A stretch of DNA of 64,000 bases from contig JADJDJ010000003.1 of assembly GCA_016702745.1 (NCBI GenBank), forward strand, positions 744,001-808,000, read 5' to 3'. The notes beneath the pieces are model-generated. The model was given only the letters and a program-made list of their open reading frames with translations. It was not told the DNA's origin and did no database searches. Below, piece by piece: positions 11,293-21,311 of the stretch. Position numbers and translations under genes: made by a program. The first letter of the stretch is position 1; the number at the start of each line of letters is the position of its first letter. Source of the DNA: Chitinophagaceae bacterium (GTDB taxonomy: Bacteria; Bacteroidota; Bacteroidia; Chitinophagales; Chitinophagaceae).

Positions 11293-12323
11293 GCGTGAAC
11301 GGGTTCAAATTTATAAGGATATACTTTCCCTGAATTCCATTGCGCCACATACAGATTCTCCTCATCATCTATACATACATCATGAGGGTACTGAAAAGCC
11401 CTGATGGTCTGATACATTTCGTTTAAAGTATTATTAGCATCATAAGCCGGCTCACTACCAGCCAGATTGCTGATTACTTTATTGTTTTCATCTAAAATGG
11501 TAACGAAGCCTGATTGCTGCCACTGTCTGCTTTGGGATTGCAAAACGGCCGCATATAAATAGTTACCCCTGATTACAGGGCGGCAGACCCAGGCGCCGGG
11601 CATTGGGATCGTGCTCAGATAATCCCCTGTTAAACTAAATCGCTTAAATGCGTTTTGCAATCTGGAGGTTACCAATAAAAAGGGATTATTTTTATCTCTC
11701 CCATCTATACAAACACCGTGTGCATTCAACACATTCTTTTCAGCATCTCCCTTTCCGCCAAAATGCCTGATGTACTTTCCTTTGGCGTCATATTGTATGA
11801 CAAAATCTTTTCCATATCCGTCGGCCACATAAATATCGCCATTGGGCGCTATGGCCGTTTCTGTCGGTATAAATTCATCAGCCGACTTATATTCACCGGT
11901 TTCTTTGGGATAATCAATCACCATCAGCACTTTTCCATCGAGGGTGGTCTTAATCACCTGGTGCCGGTTGTTATCACAAATAAATAATACATCTTCTCCG
12001 TTCTCATGAAACAGTGTTAATCCGTGGGCACCCGGATATTCAGTTCCCCAGGTTTTCAGCAATTTCCCGTTTTTATCATAAATCAATACATTGTTCCTGG
12101 TTTCATTGGTCAACAGGATGATTCTTCCCATACTATCCTGAACCATTTCATGACAATCGTTAACAGGATAGCGGCTGATGTCTGCCTGACTCCAGCGTTT
12201 ATTGATCCGGTACTTTTTGTTTTGATGCCCGAATACGATTTCGTTCCTGATCAAAAAATCAGGAATGCAGAGCGCACTGATACCCGCAAGGGATGTATTC
12301 GTTATGAAATCTTTCCTGTTCAT
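11289..12323 (-). CDS. NHL-repeat six-bladed beta-propeller protein with Tat-like leader
   Basis: The ATG at 12323 gives MNRKDFITNTSLAGISAL, the usual short Bacteroidota Tat-type leader. An upstream ATG at 12350 adds nine residues with no such pattern and overlaps the preceding gene. The body contains NHL/6-bladed propeller repeats (GAHGL, NRHQVIKTTLDGKVL, IAPNGDIYVADGYG, NAHGVCIDG, PHDVCIDDEENLYVAQW), like peptidyl-glycine lyase-type or streptogramin-lyase-type propellers. No enzymatic residues can be assigned. It belongs to the five-gene operon running from 16113 down to 8363 and overlaps the next gene by four bases. Confidence 0.8.
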   Translation of the reverse strand: MNRKDFITNTSLAGISALCIPDFLIRNEIVFGHQNKKYRINKRWSQADISRYPVNDCHEMVQDSMGRIILLTNETRNNVLIYDKNGKLLKTWGTEYPGAHGLTLFHENGEDVLFICDNNRHQVIKTTLDGKVLMVIDYPKETGEYKSADEFIPTETAIAPNGDIYVADGYGKDFVIQYDAKGKYIRHFGGKGDAEKNVLNAHGVCIDGRDKNNPFLLVTSRLQNAFKRFSLTGDYLSTIPMPGAWVCRPVIRGNYLYAAVLQSQSRQWQQSGFVTILDENNKVISNLAGSEPAYDANNTLNEMYQTIRAFQYPHDVCIDDEENLYVAQWNSGKVYPYKFEPVHA

Positions 12324-12342
12324 TACTATTTTTACAAAAGAC

Positions 12343-13791
12343 TTATGCAATAATCGAGCTGACTACCTTTCCGGCTACATCCGTTAAGCGATACCTTCTC
12401 CCTAAATGCTTAAAAGTTAATTTTTCATGATCCAGTCCCATCAGATGCAAGGCCGTAGCATGAAAGTCATTGACATGTACCGGGTTCGAAACAATATTAT
12501 ATCCAAACTCATCTGTTTCCCCGTAAACACCCGGCTTTACGCCTCCGCCTGCCATCCATATCGTAAAGCATCTTGGATGGTGATCTCTTCCATAGTTCTC
12601 TTTTGTAAGGGTGCCCTGGCAATAATTCGTCCGGCCAAATTCTCCGCCCCAGATCACTAAAGTTTCATCCAGCAATCCTCTTTGTTTTAAATCAGTAATT
12701 AATGCGGCTGAAGCCTGATCTGTATCCTTACACTGGCCTTTTAACTCCTCGGGTAAGTTATTATGTCCATCCCAACCCTGGTGATAGAGTTGAATAAACC
12801 GTACACCGCTCTCAGATAGTTTTCTTGCCAATAAGCAATTGGCCGCATAGGTTCCGGGCACCATGCATTCTGCCCCATATAATTTGATGATATCCTCCGG
12901 CTCATTGCTCAAGTCTGTTACTTCCGGCACGGCTGTCTGCATCCGATAAGCCATTTCGTATTGCTGTATTTTCGAAGTCATTTCAGGGTCTTCAAATGAC
13001 TTATTGCTTTCTTCATTTAATGCTGCTAATTTATCCAGCATGGCTCTTCTGTCGGCTTTATCGATCCCGTCAGGATTATTCAGGTATAAGACCGGGTTTT
13101 CGCCACTGCTGAACTGCACGCCCTGGTGCACTGAGTCCAGAAATCCGTTGGTCCATAATTTAGAATAGACACCCTGCCCGTTTCCTTTACCCTTCGATAA
13201 CAATACGCAAAAAGCAGGCAGGTTTTTATTTTCACTCCCCAACCCATAACTTAACCAGGAACCCATACTGGGTCGATTCCCCACTTGTGCCCCTGTTTGA
13301 AAAAAAGTCAAGGCGGGGTCATGATTAATCGCTTCTGTATGCATGCTTTTTATGACGCACAATTCATCTGCGATTTTTGATGTATAGGGTAATAATTCAC
13401 TCATCCATACCCTTTGTTGTCCATACTGTTCAAATTGAAAAGCAGAGCACGCCAACGGAAATTGTTTCTGATCGGCTGTCATACCGGTTAATCTTTGTCC
13501 CATCCGGATGGAGGCAGGCAGATCCTGTCCCTGCATCGTTTGCAGCATCGGTTTGTAATCGAATAAATCTAACTGAGAAGGTGCGCCATTCTGAAAAAGA
13601 TAAATGACTCGTTTTGCTTTTGGCGCAAAATGAGGAAGTCCGGTCATTACCTGTTCCTCGATATTTTTTCCGCCAAACAAATCGGGGATCAATAAGGAAC
13701 CCAGGGCAGCTCCTCCTAAACCCATGCCTACGCGGGTTAAAAACCTGCGCCGGTTGATATGTAACTGATGTTCTAATACTTCTTTTTCCAC
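12343..13791 (-). CDS. DUF1501 family protein, Tat-exported
   Basis: The leader has a twin-arginine signal (NRRRFLTRVGMGLGGAALG, residues 13-31). The body is characteristic of DUF1501, an alkaline-phosphatase/sulfatase-fold family: RVIYLFQNGAPSQLDLFDYKP near the N-terminus, HTEAINHDPALTFFQTG, WDGHNNLP, and GEFGRTNY with GRDHHP near the C-terminus. DUF1501 genes are known to sit next to DUF1549/DUF1553 cytochromes in Planctomycetes, Verrucomicrobia and some Bacteroidota; the pairing here is the same, with a four-base gap. The catalytic role is unknown in the family. Confidence 0.9.
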   Translation of the reverse strand: MEKEVLEHQLHINRRRFLTRVGMGLGGAALGSLLIPDLFGGKNIEEQVMTGLPHFAPKAKRVIYLFQNGAPSQLDLFDYKPMLQTMQGQDLPASIRMGQRLTGMTADQKQFPLACSAFQFEQYGQQRVWMSELLPYTSKIADELCVIKSMHTEAINHDPALTFFQTGAQVGNRPSMGSWLSYGLGSENKNLPAFCVLLSKGKGNGQGVYSKLWTNGFLDSVHQGVQFSSGENPVLYLNNPDGIDKADRRAMLDKLAALNEESNKSFEDPEMTSKIQQYEMAYRMQTAVPEVTDLSNEPEDIIKLYGAECMVPGTYAANCLLARKLSESGVRFIQLYHQGWDGHNNLPEELKGQCKDTDQASAALITDLKQRGLLDETLVIWGGEFGRTNYCQGTLTKENYGRDHHPRCFTIWMAGGGVKPGVYGETDEFGYNIVSNPVHVNDFHATALHLMGLDHEKLTFKHLGRRYRLTDVAGKVVSSIIA

Positions 13792-13795
13792 TTTA

Positions 13796-16113
13796 TCAGG
13801 TTTTTGTAATCGCTTCTTCCATATTATAAATGGTGACTATTACTTTCATTAATGCCGCCAATTCGTTTTTATTCGCCCGTTCGTCCTGCGCATATTCCCC
13901 CACATTTAATGTTTTTCCGGCATCCAGTTTTTTACTGCTAAACTGTTTGACTTGCTCTTGATAATAATCGGAAAGAATGTTCAACTGCTTATTGGTAGGT
14001 GTCCGGCAAATAATACTTCGAAATGCCAACTGAATTTTCTGATCAATACTGCTGTTCTTGGTAAACAATTGCTGAGCAAATACTCTTGAAGCTTCCAGTA
14101 CCAATGGATCATTCATCATGGCCAATGCCTGTAAGGGTGTGGTTGTGTTGAGCCTTCTCACTTCACATTGGTCTCTGTTGCTGGCATCAAACATGATCAT
14201 ACCGGGTGGCGGCGCTGTTAATTTGATAAACGTGTATAAGCCTCTGCGGTACAGTGCCTCTCCATGATCCTGTTCATAAACAGCCAGTACTCCTCTTCCG
14301 GAAGTAGCCGCTTCCCAGATTCCTTTAGGCTGATAGGGTTTTACACTGGGTCCCCCGATTGTTTTCACCAGGAGCCCGCTGCTTCCCAATACGATATCCC
14401 TGATAAATTCTGCTTTTTCCCTGACCCTGGGAAAGCGGCTTAAATAAGTATTTTCCGGATCTGTATTTCTATGCTTTGCTGAAATCCGGGAAGATTGCCG
14501 GTAGGTGGCAGAGAGTACAATTTTTTTAATGAGTTTTTTGATATCCCAATTATTGTCCATGAAGTCAACGGCCAGCCAATCTAATAATTCAGGATGCGTG
14601 GGTAAATTTCCCTGCATGCCGAAATCACCGGTAGTTGCCACAATTCCTTTTCCAAAAAACTCTGCCCAAAGTTGATTCACAAAAGCCCGGGCCGTCACAG
14701 GGTTTTCTTTATTGACTGTCCATTTGGCCAGCCCCAGCCGGTTACGGGGAAATCGAGTGGTATCAAAATCCATGACAGATTTCAAACCGGCTGCCTGAAC
14801 CACTTCTCCATGTTGATCATAAACACCCCTTTTCAAAATATAGGTGGTCCGGGGTGTATCGGCTTCTCCCATTACTGATACCGTTAACTGGCCGGTATCT
14901 TTTTTATTAATAAACGATACAAGACTTTTTACATCCTCGTCATTCAAAACAAGGACCGGTGTTTTGGCCGGTTTTGAAATGGATACATCGCCTTCAAATC
15001 CCTGTTCCTTACTGGAGTTAAAAAAACCAAAGAGCTGATAATAGTCCTTCTGAGAAATCGGGTCGTATTTATGATCATGACACTGTGCACATTCCACCGT
15101 TAATGCCAACAGCCCCTTAGCAAATGTTTTTACTTTATCAATATTATATTCTACCCGGTACTCTTCCGGAATAACGCCACCTTCTTCTGTGTACTTATGA
15201 TTCCGTAAAAAGCAGTAGCCAGTATTTGTTCTTTGCCGGCATTGGGCAGTAAATCGCCCGCCAATTGCCAGGTGATAAACTCATCATACCCCATATTTTT
15301 ATTAAACGCATGAATGAGCCAGTCCCGGTAAGGCCATTGTGTCCTGATATTATCATCCTGGTATCCATAACTATCAGCATACCTGGCAAGATCCAGCCAG
15401 TGAACTGCCATCTTTTCGCCGTATTGGGCTGTATTTAATAATTTGTCGACAACCGTTTCATAGGCATTCTTGCTTTTATCGCTGGCAAATGCATCCATCA
15501 TTTCAACAGAAGGAAGCAAACCTGTCAGGTCCAGTGAAACTCTTTTTAGCAGTATTTCCTTTTCAGCTTCCTCATTTGGCGCTAATCCCTTTTCCTCCAT
15601 CTTAGCCAGTGTAAAATGGTCTATTTCGTTTTTTTGCCAGTCCTTGTCACCGGTAGCGGGCAGATTTACTTTTTGAGGTTTTACAAATGCCCAATGCTTT
15701 TCATAGTTGGCTCCCTGTTTGATCCAGGTTGTAAACAATTTTATTTCATCGGCGGTTAACAGGCCAAGATGCGACTCCGGCGCTGGCATTTGATAAGAAG
15801 GGTCTTTTGAAGAAATACGCTTGATTAATTCAGAAGCTTCCGGCTTTCCCGGGACTATCGCATAAGCTCCCTTGGTTTCTTTTAATGGAGCCAGGGCGCT
15901 GTCCATGATATCCAAACGGAGACCTGCCTTTCTTTTGTTGGCATCTGGCCCGTGACAGGCAAAACATTTGTCGGAAAGAATGGGGCGAATATCAAAATTG
16001 TAACTAATCAGATTCAACTCCCCCCGCTGCCTTGATTTGTTATTATTAAAACAGGAAGCTATACAAGCAGCAATCGTGACAAAAAGGGTAATACAGAGGA
16101 CCGTCTTTTTCAT
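13796..16113 (-). CDS. DUF1549/DUF1553 planctomycete-type cytochrome c (PSD1) protein, frameshifted near 15205
   Basis: First gene of the operon. It is a lipoprotein-like leader (IASC) followed by a PSCyt1 heme motif (CFACHGP, C54-H58 counted from an ATG at 16125), DUF1549 (HWLDLARYADSYGYQDD) and DUF1553 in the 3' part (TARAFVNQLWAEFFGKGIV, THPELLDWLAVDFM). The frame breaks after ILATAF. Adding one base at 15204-15205 gives a continuous reading YRNHKYTEEGGVIPEEY through to AQCHDHKYDP, a second heme-like CxxCH. The two pieces visible as separate frames (16125-15151 and 15109-13796) are therefore one gene of about 770 residues, the normal family length. A consensus error is more likely than a true pseudogene. 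Confidence 0.85.
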
Positions 16114-16215
16114 AGCAACCGGCAAGCATATTTGGATTTGAAGTTAATCATAATCTATTAAGATGAGAAACTCTCCCGCATCTCCCAAAAAAGCCGGTTA
16201 TCTATTTATCCAAAA

Positions 16216-16902
16216 CTATCTCCGGTACCGCTTTTCCAGTTCAAATTCATTACCCCTGATGGATGTAAATGAGATCCGGTATTCGTGCTGACTGATTGCT
16301 GTAATTTCAAAATCAATATCATCCGGCAAACCGGATGGCAGGGGGCTTTTGTACTGCCGGCCGGACACAATATTCCACAAGACCAGACTATCCGGCTTAT
16401 TGGTTACAACCGGGTTGTGACTGAGCAGGAACAAACTATCCTTCCAGTAATTGATACTGATCCCCCATCGCCCTTTCCCCATCCGGTTGCTACCATCCGA
16501 TTTGTTGAACACCTGATAATGAACCGGACTGCTGTTTCCATTATCAAGGCGAACCAGAAAAAAATCCGAAAATTCTTCTTCAACCACCCCGAGTGACCAG
16601 GGTGATTGGTAAACAGAAGATTGATTGAGCAAGTGCATTTCATTTCCCTTCCGGAGGTAGAAATAACGCATACTGTCATCTTCGCCATAGCAGGTAATTC
16701 CTCCATCCAGCAAAGTATCCGACCCCACTACTTCTTTATAGTATAACGACATCGCTGAATCATAGGTGTCAAGCAATCTTTTTCCATTGGGCAGCAACTC
16801 AACCGTTGCGGATGATTTGCTTTTCTGTCCGCAAGACAGTAATAGAAGAACGAAGACTGAAAGGCCGCAGGCAAGCAAAAATATTTTTCTGAATAAGCTC
16901 AT
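16216..16902 (-). CDS. Hypothetical lipoprotein
   Basis: The 228-residue protein has an SPII signal with a lipobox ending LLSC, so it is probably an outer-membrane or periplasmic lipoprotein. The rest is soluble, beta-rich and hydrophilic, with no motif recognised. It is on the minus strand between the alpha/beta hydrolase gene (nine-base gap upstream, likely co-transcribed) and the PSD1 operon. Function unknown. Confidence 0.6.
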   Translation of the reverse strand: MSLFRKIFLLACGLSVFVLLLLSCGQKSKSSATVELLPNGKRLLDTYDSAMSLYYKEVVGSDTLLDGGITCYGEDDSMRYFYLRKGNEMHLLNQSSVYQSPWSLGVVEEEFSDFFLVRLDNGNSSPVHYQVFNKSDGSNRMGKGRWGISINYWKDSLFLLSHNPVVTNKPDSLVLWNIVSGRQYKSPLPSGLPDDIDFEITAISQHEYRISFTSIRGNEFELEKRYRR

Positions 16903-16911
16903 TAAAAAAAA

Positions 16912-17439
16912 TCAGCCCAGTCTTTTTAATATCTCCAACCCCTCCTCCCACTGATAATGTCCCGAATCCGCATTTACATGACCGGCAGGACCGATATCAA
17001 GGAATTCACTTCCCCAGTGCTCAGCAAAGAAACGGGCTCTTTCCATAGTCACCCATACATCATTATTACTGGCCACTACGATCGTGGGAAAGGGAATCCG
17101 CTCCAACGGCACCGGCGCAAAACCGGTTGCAGGAAAAGTATAAATATCTGCTTCTGGATCACTTGGAGCCACCAGCAGGGCGCCTTTTATTTTACGTTGG
17201 TATTTCCTTGCCCAATGCGCAATAGTAGAACAACCCAGGCTATGGCCAATGAGTACAACTGTTGTTGGATCGTAATCCTTTACTTTTTCATCAATCCGGG
17301 CCATCCATTCTTCGCAGACCGGCGCATTCCAGTCAGACTGCTGAACACGGGTAAAATTTTTTCCGCTTTCTTCAAAATAGGTTTGCCAGTGTTTCGGGCC
17401 AGAATCACCGAGGCCAGGTACAATGAGATAATGCGTCAT
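16912..17439 (-). CDS. RBBP9/YdeN-family alpha/beta hydrolase
   Basis: A 175-residue cytoplasmic serine hydrolase of the usual RBBP9/YdeN length. The N-terminus (YLIVPGLGDSGPKHWQ) and the nucleophile elbow GHSLGC (S67) are typical. D127 (SNNDVWV) and H154 (GPAGHVNADSG) complete the triad in the positions usual for the family. No signal peptide. Physiological substrate unknown. It lies nine bases upstream of the 16216-16902 lipoprotein gene. Confidence 0.9.
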   Translation of the reverse strand: MTHYLIVPGLGDSGPKHWQTYFEESGKNFTRVQQSDWNAPVCEEWMARIDEKVKDYDPTTVVLIGHSLGCSTIAHWARKYQRKIKGALLVAPSDPEADIYTFPATGFAPVPLERIPFPTIVVASNNDVWVTMERARFFAEHWGSEFLDIGPAGHVNADSGHYQWEEGLEILKRLG

Positions 17440-17500
17440 ATTAATCAGATCAATTGAAAACTAAAATTCCAATCAACTCTTGTTCAGTTCCCGATCCAGC

Positions 17501-18181
17501 TTAGGATGCAGATTTAAAATACCGGTGTACCAGTCCTGCCAATGCTGCCGCCACGATTGGAACAACAATAAATAACCAGACTTGTGATAAAGCCCAGCCG
17601 CCAACAAAAACAGCCTGGCTGATACTTCTGGCCGGGTTAACGGATGTATTGGTGACAGGAATACTGATCAGGTGAATCAGGGTTAAAGCTAATCCGATAG
17701 CAATACCGGCAAAACCCGCCGGCGCTTTGGAATCAGTTGCACCAAGGATGATCAATAAAAACATGAAGGTCATTACAAATTCCGTCAGGATAGCTGCAGT
17801 CATATTGTATTGTCCGGGTGAATGGTCGCCATACCCATTGGCAGCAAAATCACCAATGGAACTTCCGTTTCCGGTCACAATAAAATAAAGTACGGTGGCT
17901 GCCGCCAATCCACCAGCTACCTGTGAAATAATATATGGCAAAACATCTTTGGCGCCGATTCTTCCGCCCATCCACAATCCGATTGTAACAGCAGGATTCA
18001 GGTGGGCGCCGGAGATATGACCCATGGAATAGGCAATCGTGAGTACGGTTAATCCGAAAGCGAGCGATACGCCAACCAAACCGATTCCCACATTGGGAAA
18101 GCTGGCAGCCAGTACGGCGCTTCCACAACCGCCCAATACCAGCCAGAATGTTCCGATGAATTCAGCCAAATACTTTTTCAT
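17501..18181 (-). CDS. aqpZ: Aquaporin Z water channel
   Basis: An inner-membrane MIP-family channel of 226 residues with six transmembrane helices. Both half-helix motifs are present: HLNPAV (NPA at 62-64) and SVNPARS (NPA at 182-184). The selectivity filter residues typical of water-selective AqpZ can be read: Phe in AFGLT (42), H170, the Thr of PVTNTS, and R185. It starts MKKYLAEFIGTFWLVLGGCG, matching the AqpZ N-terminus closely. Monocistronic by spacing. Confidence 0.95.
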   Translation of the reverse strand: MKKYLAEFIGTFWLVLGGCGSAVLAASFPNVGIGLVGVSLAFGLTVLTIAYSMGHISGAHLNPAVTIGLWMGGRIGAKDVLPYIISQVAGGLAAATVLYFIVTGNGSSIGDFAANGYGDHSPGQYNMTAAILTEFVMTFMFLLIILGATDSKAPAGFAGIAIGLALTLIHLISIPVTNTSVNPARSISQAVFVGGWALSQVWLFIVVPIVAAALAGLVHRYFKSAS

Positions 18182-18382
18182 ATTAGTTGTTTTAGTTGTA
18201 TGTAGTTCTGCTGTTAATCAATCGCAGAAATCTTCTGCTACCTGGAGATTAGGCTGCAACAGAACAGATAGTTTTTTCCAACTAAAGCTAAGGAATTTTA
18301 TACCGATTTTTTACGGCCCGGAGTTTCACTGGCAAAACTGATAATAAAACTGGCAGTTTAACTAAAAGCGAATAGTATTTAA

Positions 18383-18694
18383 CTACTTTTTGGGGTCAGT
18401 CGGCTTTTTTGCAGGAATTCTTAGTTGATGGGGACTGGTTCCGGGTATTCGCTCAATCATTCTTCTTGCCTCCAGGTCAAGTTTAACTGTTACAATATAC
18501 CAGGTTACTTTCCCGTCAAATTTGCCAGTGAGTTTTGAAACAGCAAGGTCAGCAAGTGCCCCAAAAGAGATTTCCTTTTTCGTCCGAACCGTATCAATGA
18601 TGAATTTTTTAATTTGTTCATACCTGGTAAGTGAAATGTTCACTCCTTTTTTCCCTTCAGGATGCAGCGTCAATATTTTACTTTCTTTCTTCAT
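18383..18694 (-). CDS. Small conserved protein starting with LHPEGKKGVNIS (possibly DUF6958-type)
   Basis: About 103 residues from the ATG at 18694 (MKKESKILTLHPEGKKG); a further upstream start at 18733 adds residues without family character. The N-terminal HPEGKKGVNIS block followed by a winged-helix-like region (SFGALADLAVSKL, GKVTWYIVTVKLDLEARRMIERI) recalls a small uncharacterised family recalled from memory as DUF6958. No signal peptide or membrane segment, so likely cytoplasmic. Function unknown. Confidence 0.6.
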   Translation of the reverse strand: MKKESKILTLHPEGKKGVNISLTRYEQIKKFIIDTVRTKKEISFGALADLAVSKLTGKFDGKVTWYIVTVKLDLEARRMIERIPGTSPHQLRIPAKKPTDPKK

Positions 18695-18920
18695 GCAATT
18701 CCGAATTGATGCAGAATGAAAAATCATCAACAATATTCAATTTAATTTCGGGATAAATATTGCCCCAATATTGAAAATACCTCCGGTTGCTACCCCAATC
18801 GTTTCGCATAATGTGTTACCTGGAATAATCTCAGACAATACTAATGCAAGTGTAGCATGAAAGACTAAAATCATATTATACATACCTCGATATGATCTGT
18901 ATTGAAAACTACCCGTTCGT

Positions 18921-19442
18921 TTATTCAACTACTTTTGTCAAATTAGTTTCCATTATTATCATCCAGCTATTCCCGTCTCTGCTGTACTCGCCAGTTCCTT
19001 TCCATTTGCCGGCAACAGAATAATCCGTAGTAAACCGCATCCTGCCGGCATTACCGGGGACCGGCAGTTCCCATCGAATTTGTTTTTCACTGATGAATAT
19101 GATGTCCGCATCAATCACATCTCCCTTTTTGTAAGCCCTCATGACCCATTGATTACTTTTGGTGTTTTTAGATATTACTCCGTAGGCATCGTGCACAATG
19201 ATCTCCTTTTTTGTCAGAGAGTCATACTTAACGCCAAGTCCTTCAACTGCTAAAACAGCACAGTCCAGTTTACATTGTATTAATTCAGTAATATTCGTGA
19301 ACTGTTTTCCGCTCTGTGTCATCATCCAACCGCTGCCTTTCCATTTTCCAATCATGAAACCAAGCGGGTTGTTTTCTGCTTGTGCAAATACCGTTACAAA
19401 ACCCGATAGAACCAGGGCTAAAGACAGGATCAATCTTCTCAT
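18921..19442 (-). CDS. Secreted DUF1579-like / lipocalin-type protein
   Basis: A signal peptide (cleavage after VFAQA) precedes a 150-residue beta-rich domain that begins LGFMIGKWKGSGW, the usual opening of DUF1579-like and lipocalin-like barrels, and ends GEYSRDGNSWMIIMETNL. Ligand unknown. It lies downstream of, and on the same strand as, the AraC-type regulator at 19504-20273 (61-base gap), so the regulator may control it. Confidence 0.7.
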   Translation of the reverse strand: MRRLILSLALVLSGFVTVFAQAENNPLGFMIGKWKGSGWMMTQSGKQFTNITELIQCKLDCAVLAVEGLGVKYDSLTKKEIIVHDAYGVISKNTKSNQWVMRAYKKGDVIDADIIFISEKQIRWELPVPGNAGRMRFTTDYSVAGKWKGTGEYSRDGNSWMIIMETNLTKVVE

Positions 19443-19503
19443 AATATATCACTTTAGATGTAAATGTAGAATAGCCGGGAGGGAATTACGTGTAAAAATG
19501 CGT

Positions 19504-20273
19504 TTACTTTGAGAATTGATGTCTGATTGTCTCCGTTTGGTTTAGAAAGGCTTTTAACGGTGTACCGGCCATGTACTTCTTAAACTCATTCATAAAATGA
19601 GAATGATCTGTGTACCCATTTTCAAATGCCGCATTTGTAATATTCCCGTTTTTATAATATACCTGGGAAACCGTATTTCTAAGCCTGTTAATATTACGAT
19701 AACCCGCCATTGTTAATCCTGTTATTTTTTTAAATTGCTTTTGAACAGGTCTGATAGACATGGGAATATCTTTTACAATGTCAAGTACTTTATATCCTTC
19801 CTCCAGTTGCAAACAGATGTATTTAATCAACGGATCGGCAAGCATTTTTAAATGCGTTGAAAGATTCATCAGTCCTTTTTCAAGCAGTTTAAAATCAGAA
19901 AAGTCAGCCGCTATTTGTGAAGGGTTAATTTCAGCGAAAAATCATGCAAATACGCGGGGGCTTCCAGCACCTGATTAGCAGTGGACTGTTTCTCCTCAAA
20001 CAGCCCTTCAATATTTATCCAGGGATTAAACCGGATGCCCAGGAAGACAGATCCCGGATAAATTTCCCTTTTCATCCGCTTTGTCTGTATACCCATACAA
20101 CTCGCACCTTTATAATGAGGAAGGTTAACAAAAACGATGGATAGTTTATTTTCCGGCATGACTTCAAACAAAAAGGGTTTACCGTCATTGAAATCAGCTG
20201 ATACTTCAAACTTCCAGAAGGAATGCATCAATTCTTTACAATTTTCAGACGGCAATTTTTCTGTGTATGTCAT
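19504..20273 (-). CDS. AraC-family transcriptional regulator, frameshifted at 19937-19941
   Basis: The 5' part reads an N-terminal sensor of the type found in Bacteroidota AraC proteins (HSFWKFEVSAD, FLGIRFNPW). The 3' part carries the two-HTH AraC domain (NAAFENGYTDHSHFMNEFKKYMAGTPLKAF). The frames meet in a five-A run at 19937-19941 on the plus strand; a sixth A restores one reading (YLHDFFAEINPSQIAADFS) of about 256 residues. Treated as one gene with a probable consensus error. Confidence 0.85.
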
Positions 20274-20587
20274 AAAAATTCAATAATGCAACTTGTTATT
20301 GGGATAGACATGTAAAGTGGCGGGTATGTTTATCATTAGCTGATATCCTCCTCTAATTTATGAAAACCTGTCCTAAAACTATATATAAACCGGGCCGGAT
20401 ACCATGACAATAAAAGCTCTTATTACGCCAGACTCCTTGCGAAAATGGTCATTGTTTACTTCGTTTTCCCCCGGAGTCTCGCTGACAAATCTGATATTCA
20501 AACCAGGCTGATCAATATGCCAGCATCGCTGAAACAATGGCAAACTCCGGTCAAAACAGGTTTGCAGTTTTCTTCTATCTTTAGCCC
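20274..20587. other. Divergent intergenic region, no gene seen
   Basis: These 314 bases separate the minus-strand AraC gene from the plus-strand phosphoesterase gene and must hold both promoters. No clear TAnnTTTG box, hairpin or repeat family was recognised. Confidence 0.4.
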
Positions 20588-21085
20588 ATGACCCGTATCG
20601 GCCTGATTTCCGACACCCATGGCTTCCTGGATGAAGCAGTCTTCCGCCATTTTGCCAACTGCGATGAGGTCTGGCATGCGGGTGATTTTGGTCCGGATGT
20701 CACGGAAAAACTGGAATCCTTTAAACCACTCAAAGGAGTCTATGGCAATATTGATGATGCCTCCATCCGGCATCAGTTTCCCGAACAACTGGTCTTTACC
20801 TGCGAAGGGGTAAAAGTGATGATGCGCCATATCGGGGGATCACCGCCCAAATACAATCCGGAAACCAGAAAAGAACTGGCCCTCCACCAACCCCAATTAT
20901 TCATCAGCGGCCACTCCCATATATTAAAAGTGATCTATGATGAAAAGATCAGCTGCCTCCACATGAACCCCGGTGCTGCCGGCAGACAGGGATGGCATAA
21001 AGTCCGTACATTGATTCGTTTTGTGATTGATGGAACTGATATGCGGGAATGTGAAGTGATTGAACTGGGAGGGAGAAGTCGTTAG
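20588..21085 (+). CDS. YfcE/MJ0936-type metallophosphoesterase
   Basis: A 165-residue cytoplasmic phosphodiesterase with the complete calcineurin-like motif set: SDTHG (D8, H10), HAGDFG (D32), GNID (N54), RHIGG, GHSH and NPGA. Members hydrolyse phosphodiester bonds with a di-metal centre; the natural substrate is unknown. Its stop codon is followed immediately by a palindromic TAGTC-rich repeat. Confidence 0.9.
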   Translation: MTRIGLISDTHGFLDEAVFRHFANCDEVWHAGDFGPDVTEKLESFKPLKGVYGNIDDASIRHQFPEQLVFTCEGVKVMMRHIGGSPPKYNPETRKELALHQPQLFISGHSHILKVIYDEKISCLHMNPGAAGRQGWHKVRTLIRFVIDGTDMRECEVIELGGRSR

Positions 21086-21241
21086 TCGATAGTCTTTAGT
21101 CAATAGTCACCCCTATCCCCTAAAGGGGGAAAAGAAGTCGTTAGTCAGTTCTAAGATGCCATATCCTTAAAAAGGACAATGGCTAAATTTATTTACCTAC
21201 CGACAAAAAGTAAGGGCTAAAGACTAGCGACTAACGACTGT
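21073..21241. repeat. TAGTC-type palindromic repeat, copy 1
   Basis: The left arm (AGTCGTTAGTCGATAGTC...) and right arm (GCTAAAGACTAGCGACTAACGACT) are inverted copies around a non-coding core that holds GTTCTAAGA and GACAAAAAGTAAGGGCTAAAGACT. The core and arms recur at 21731-21864, and a part of the arm at about 24625-24645. No reading frame; a MITE- or REP-like element. Confidence 0.7.
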
Positions 21242-21311
21242 ACCAGCCGCTCCTGTAAAATAACCTTGCCAAATTAATTTCCCTCCATACATTACCGGAA
21301 AATAAATCGCC

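Noticed and set aside
16957..17457. 166-residue plus-strand frame
   Set aside because: It is antisense to the alpha/beta hydrolase gene, which has a complete catalytic triad.
18737..18928. 63-residue minus-strand frame
   Set aside because: No start signal or motif; it overlaps the end of the DUF1579-like gene and lies in a short spacer.
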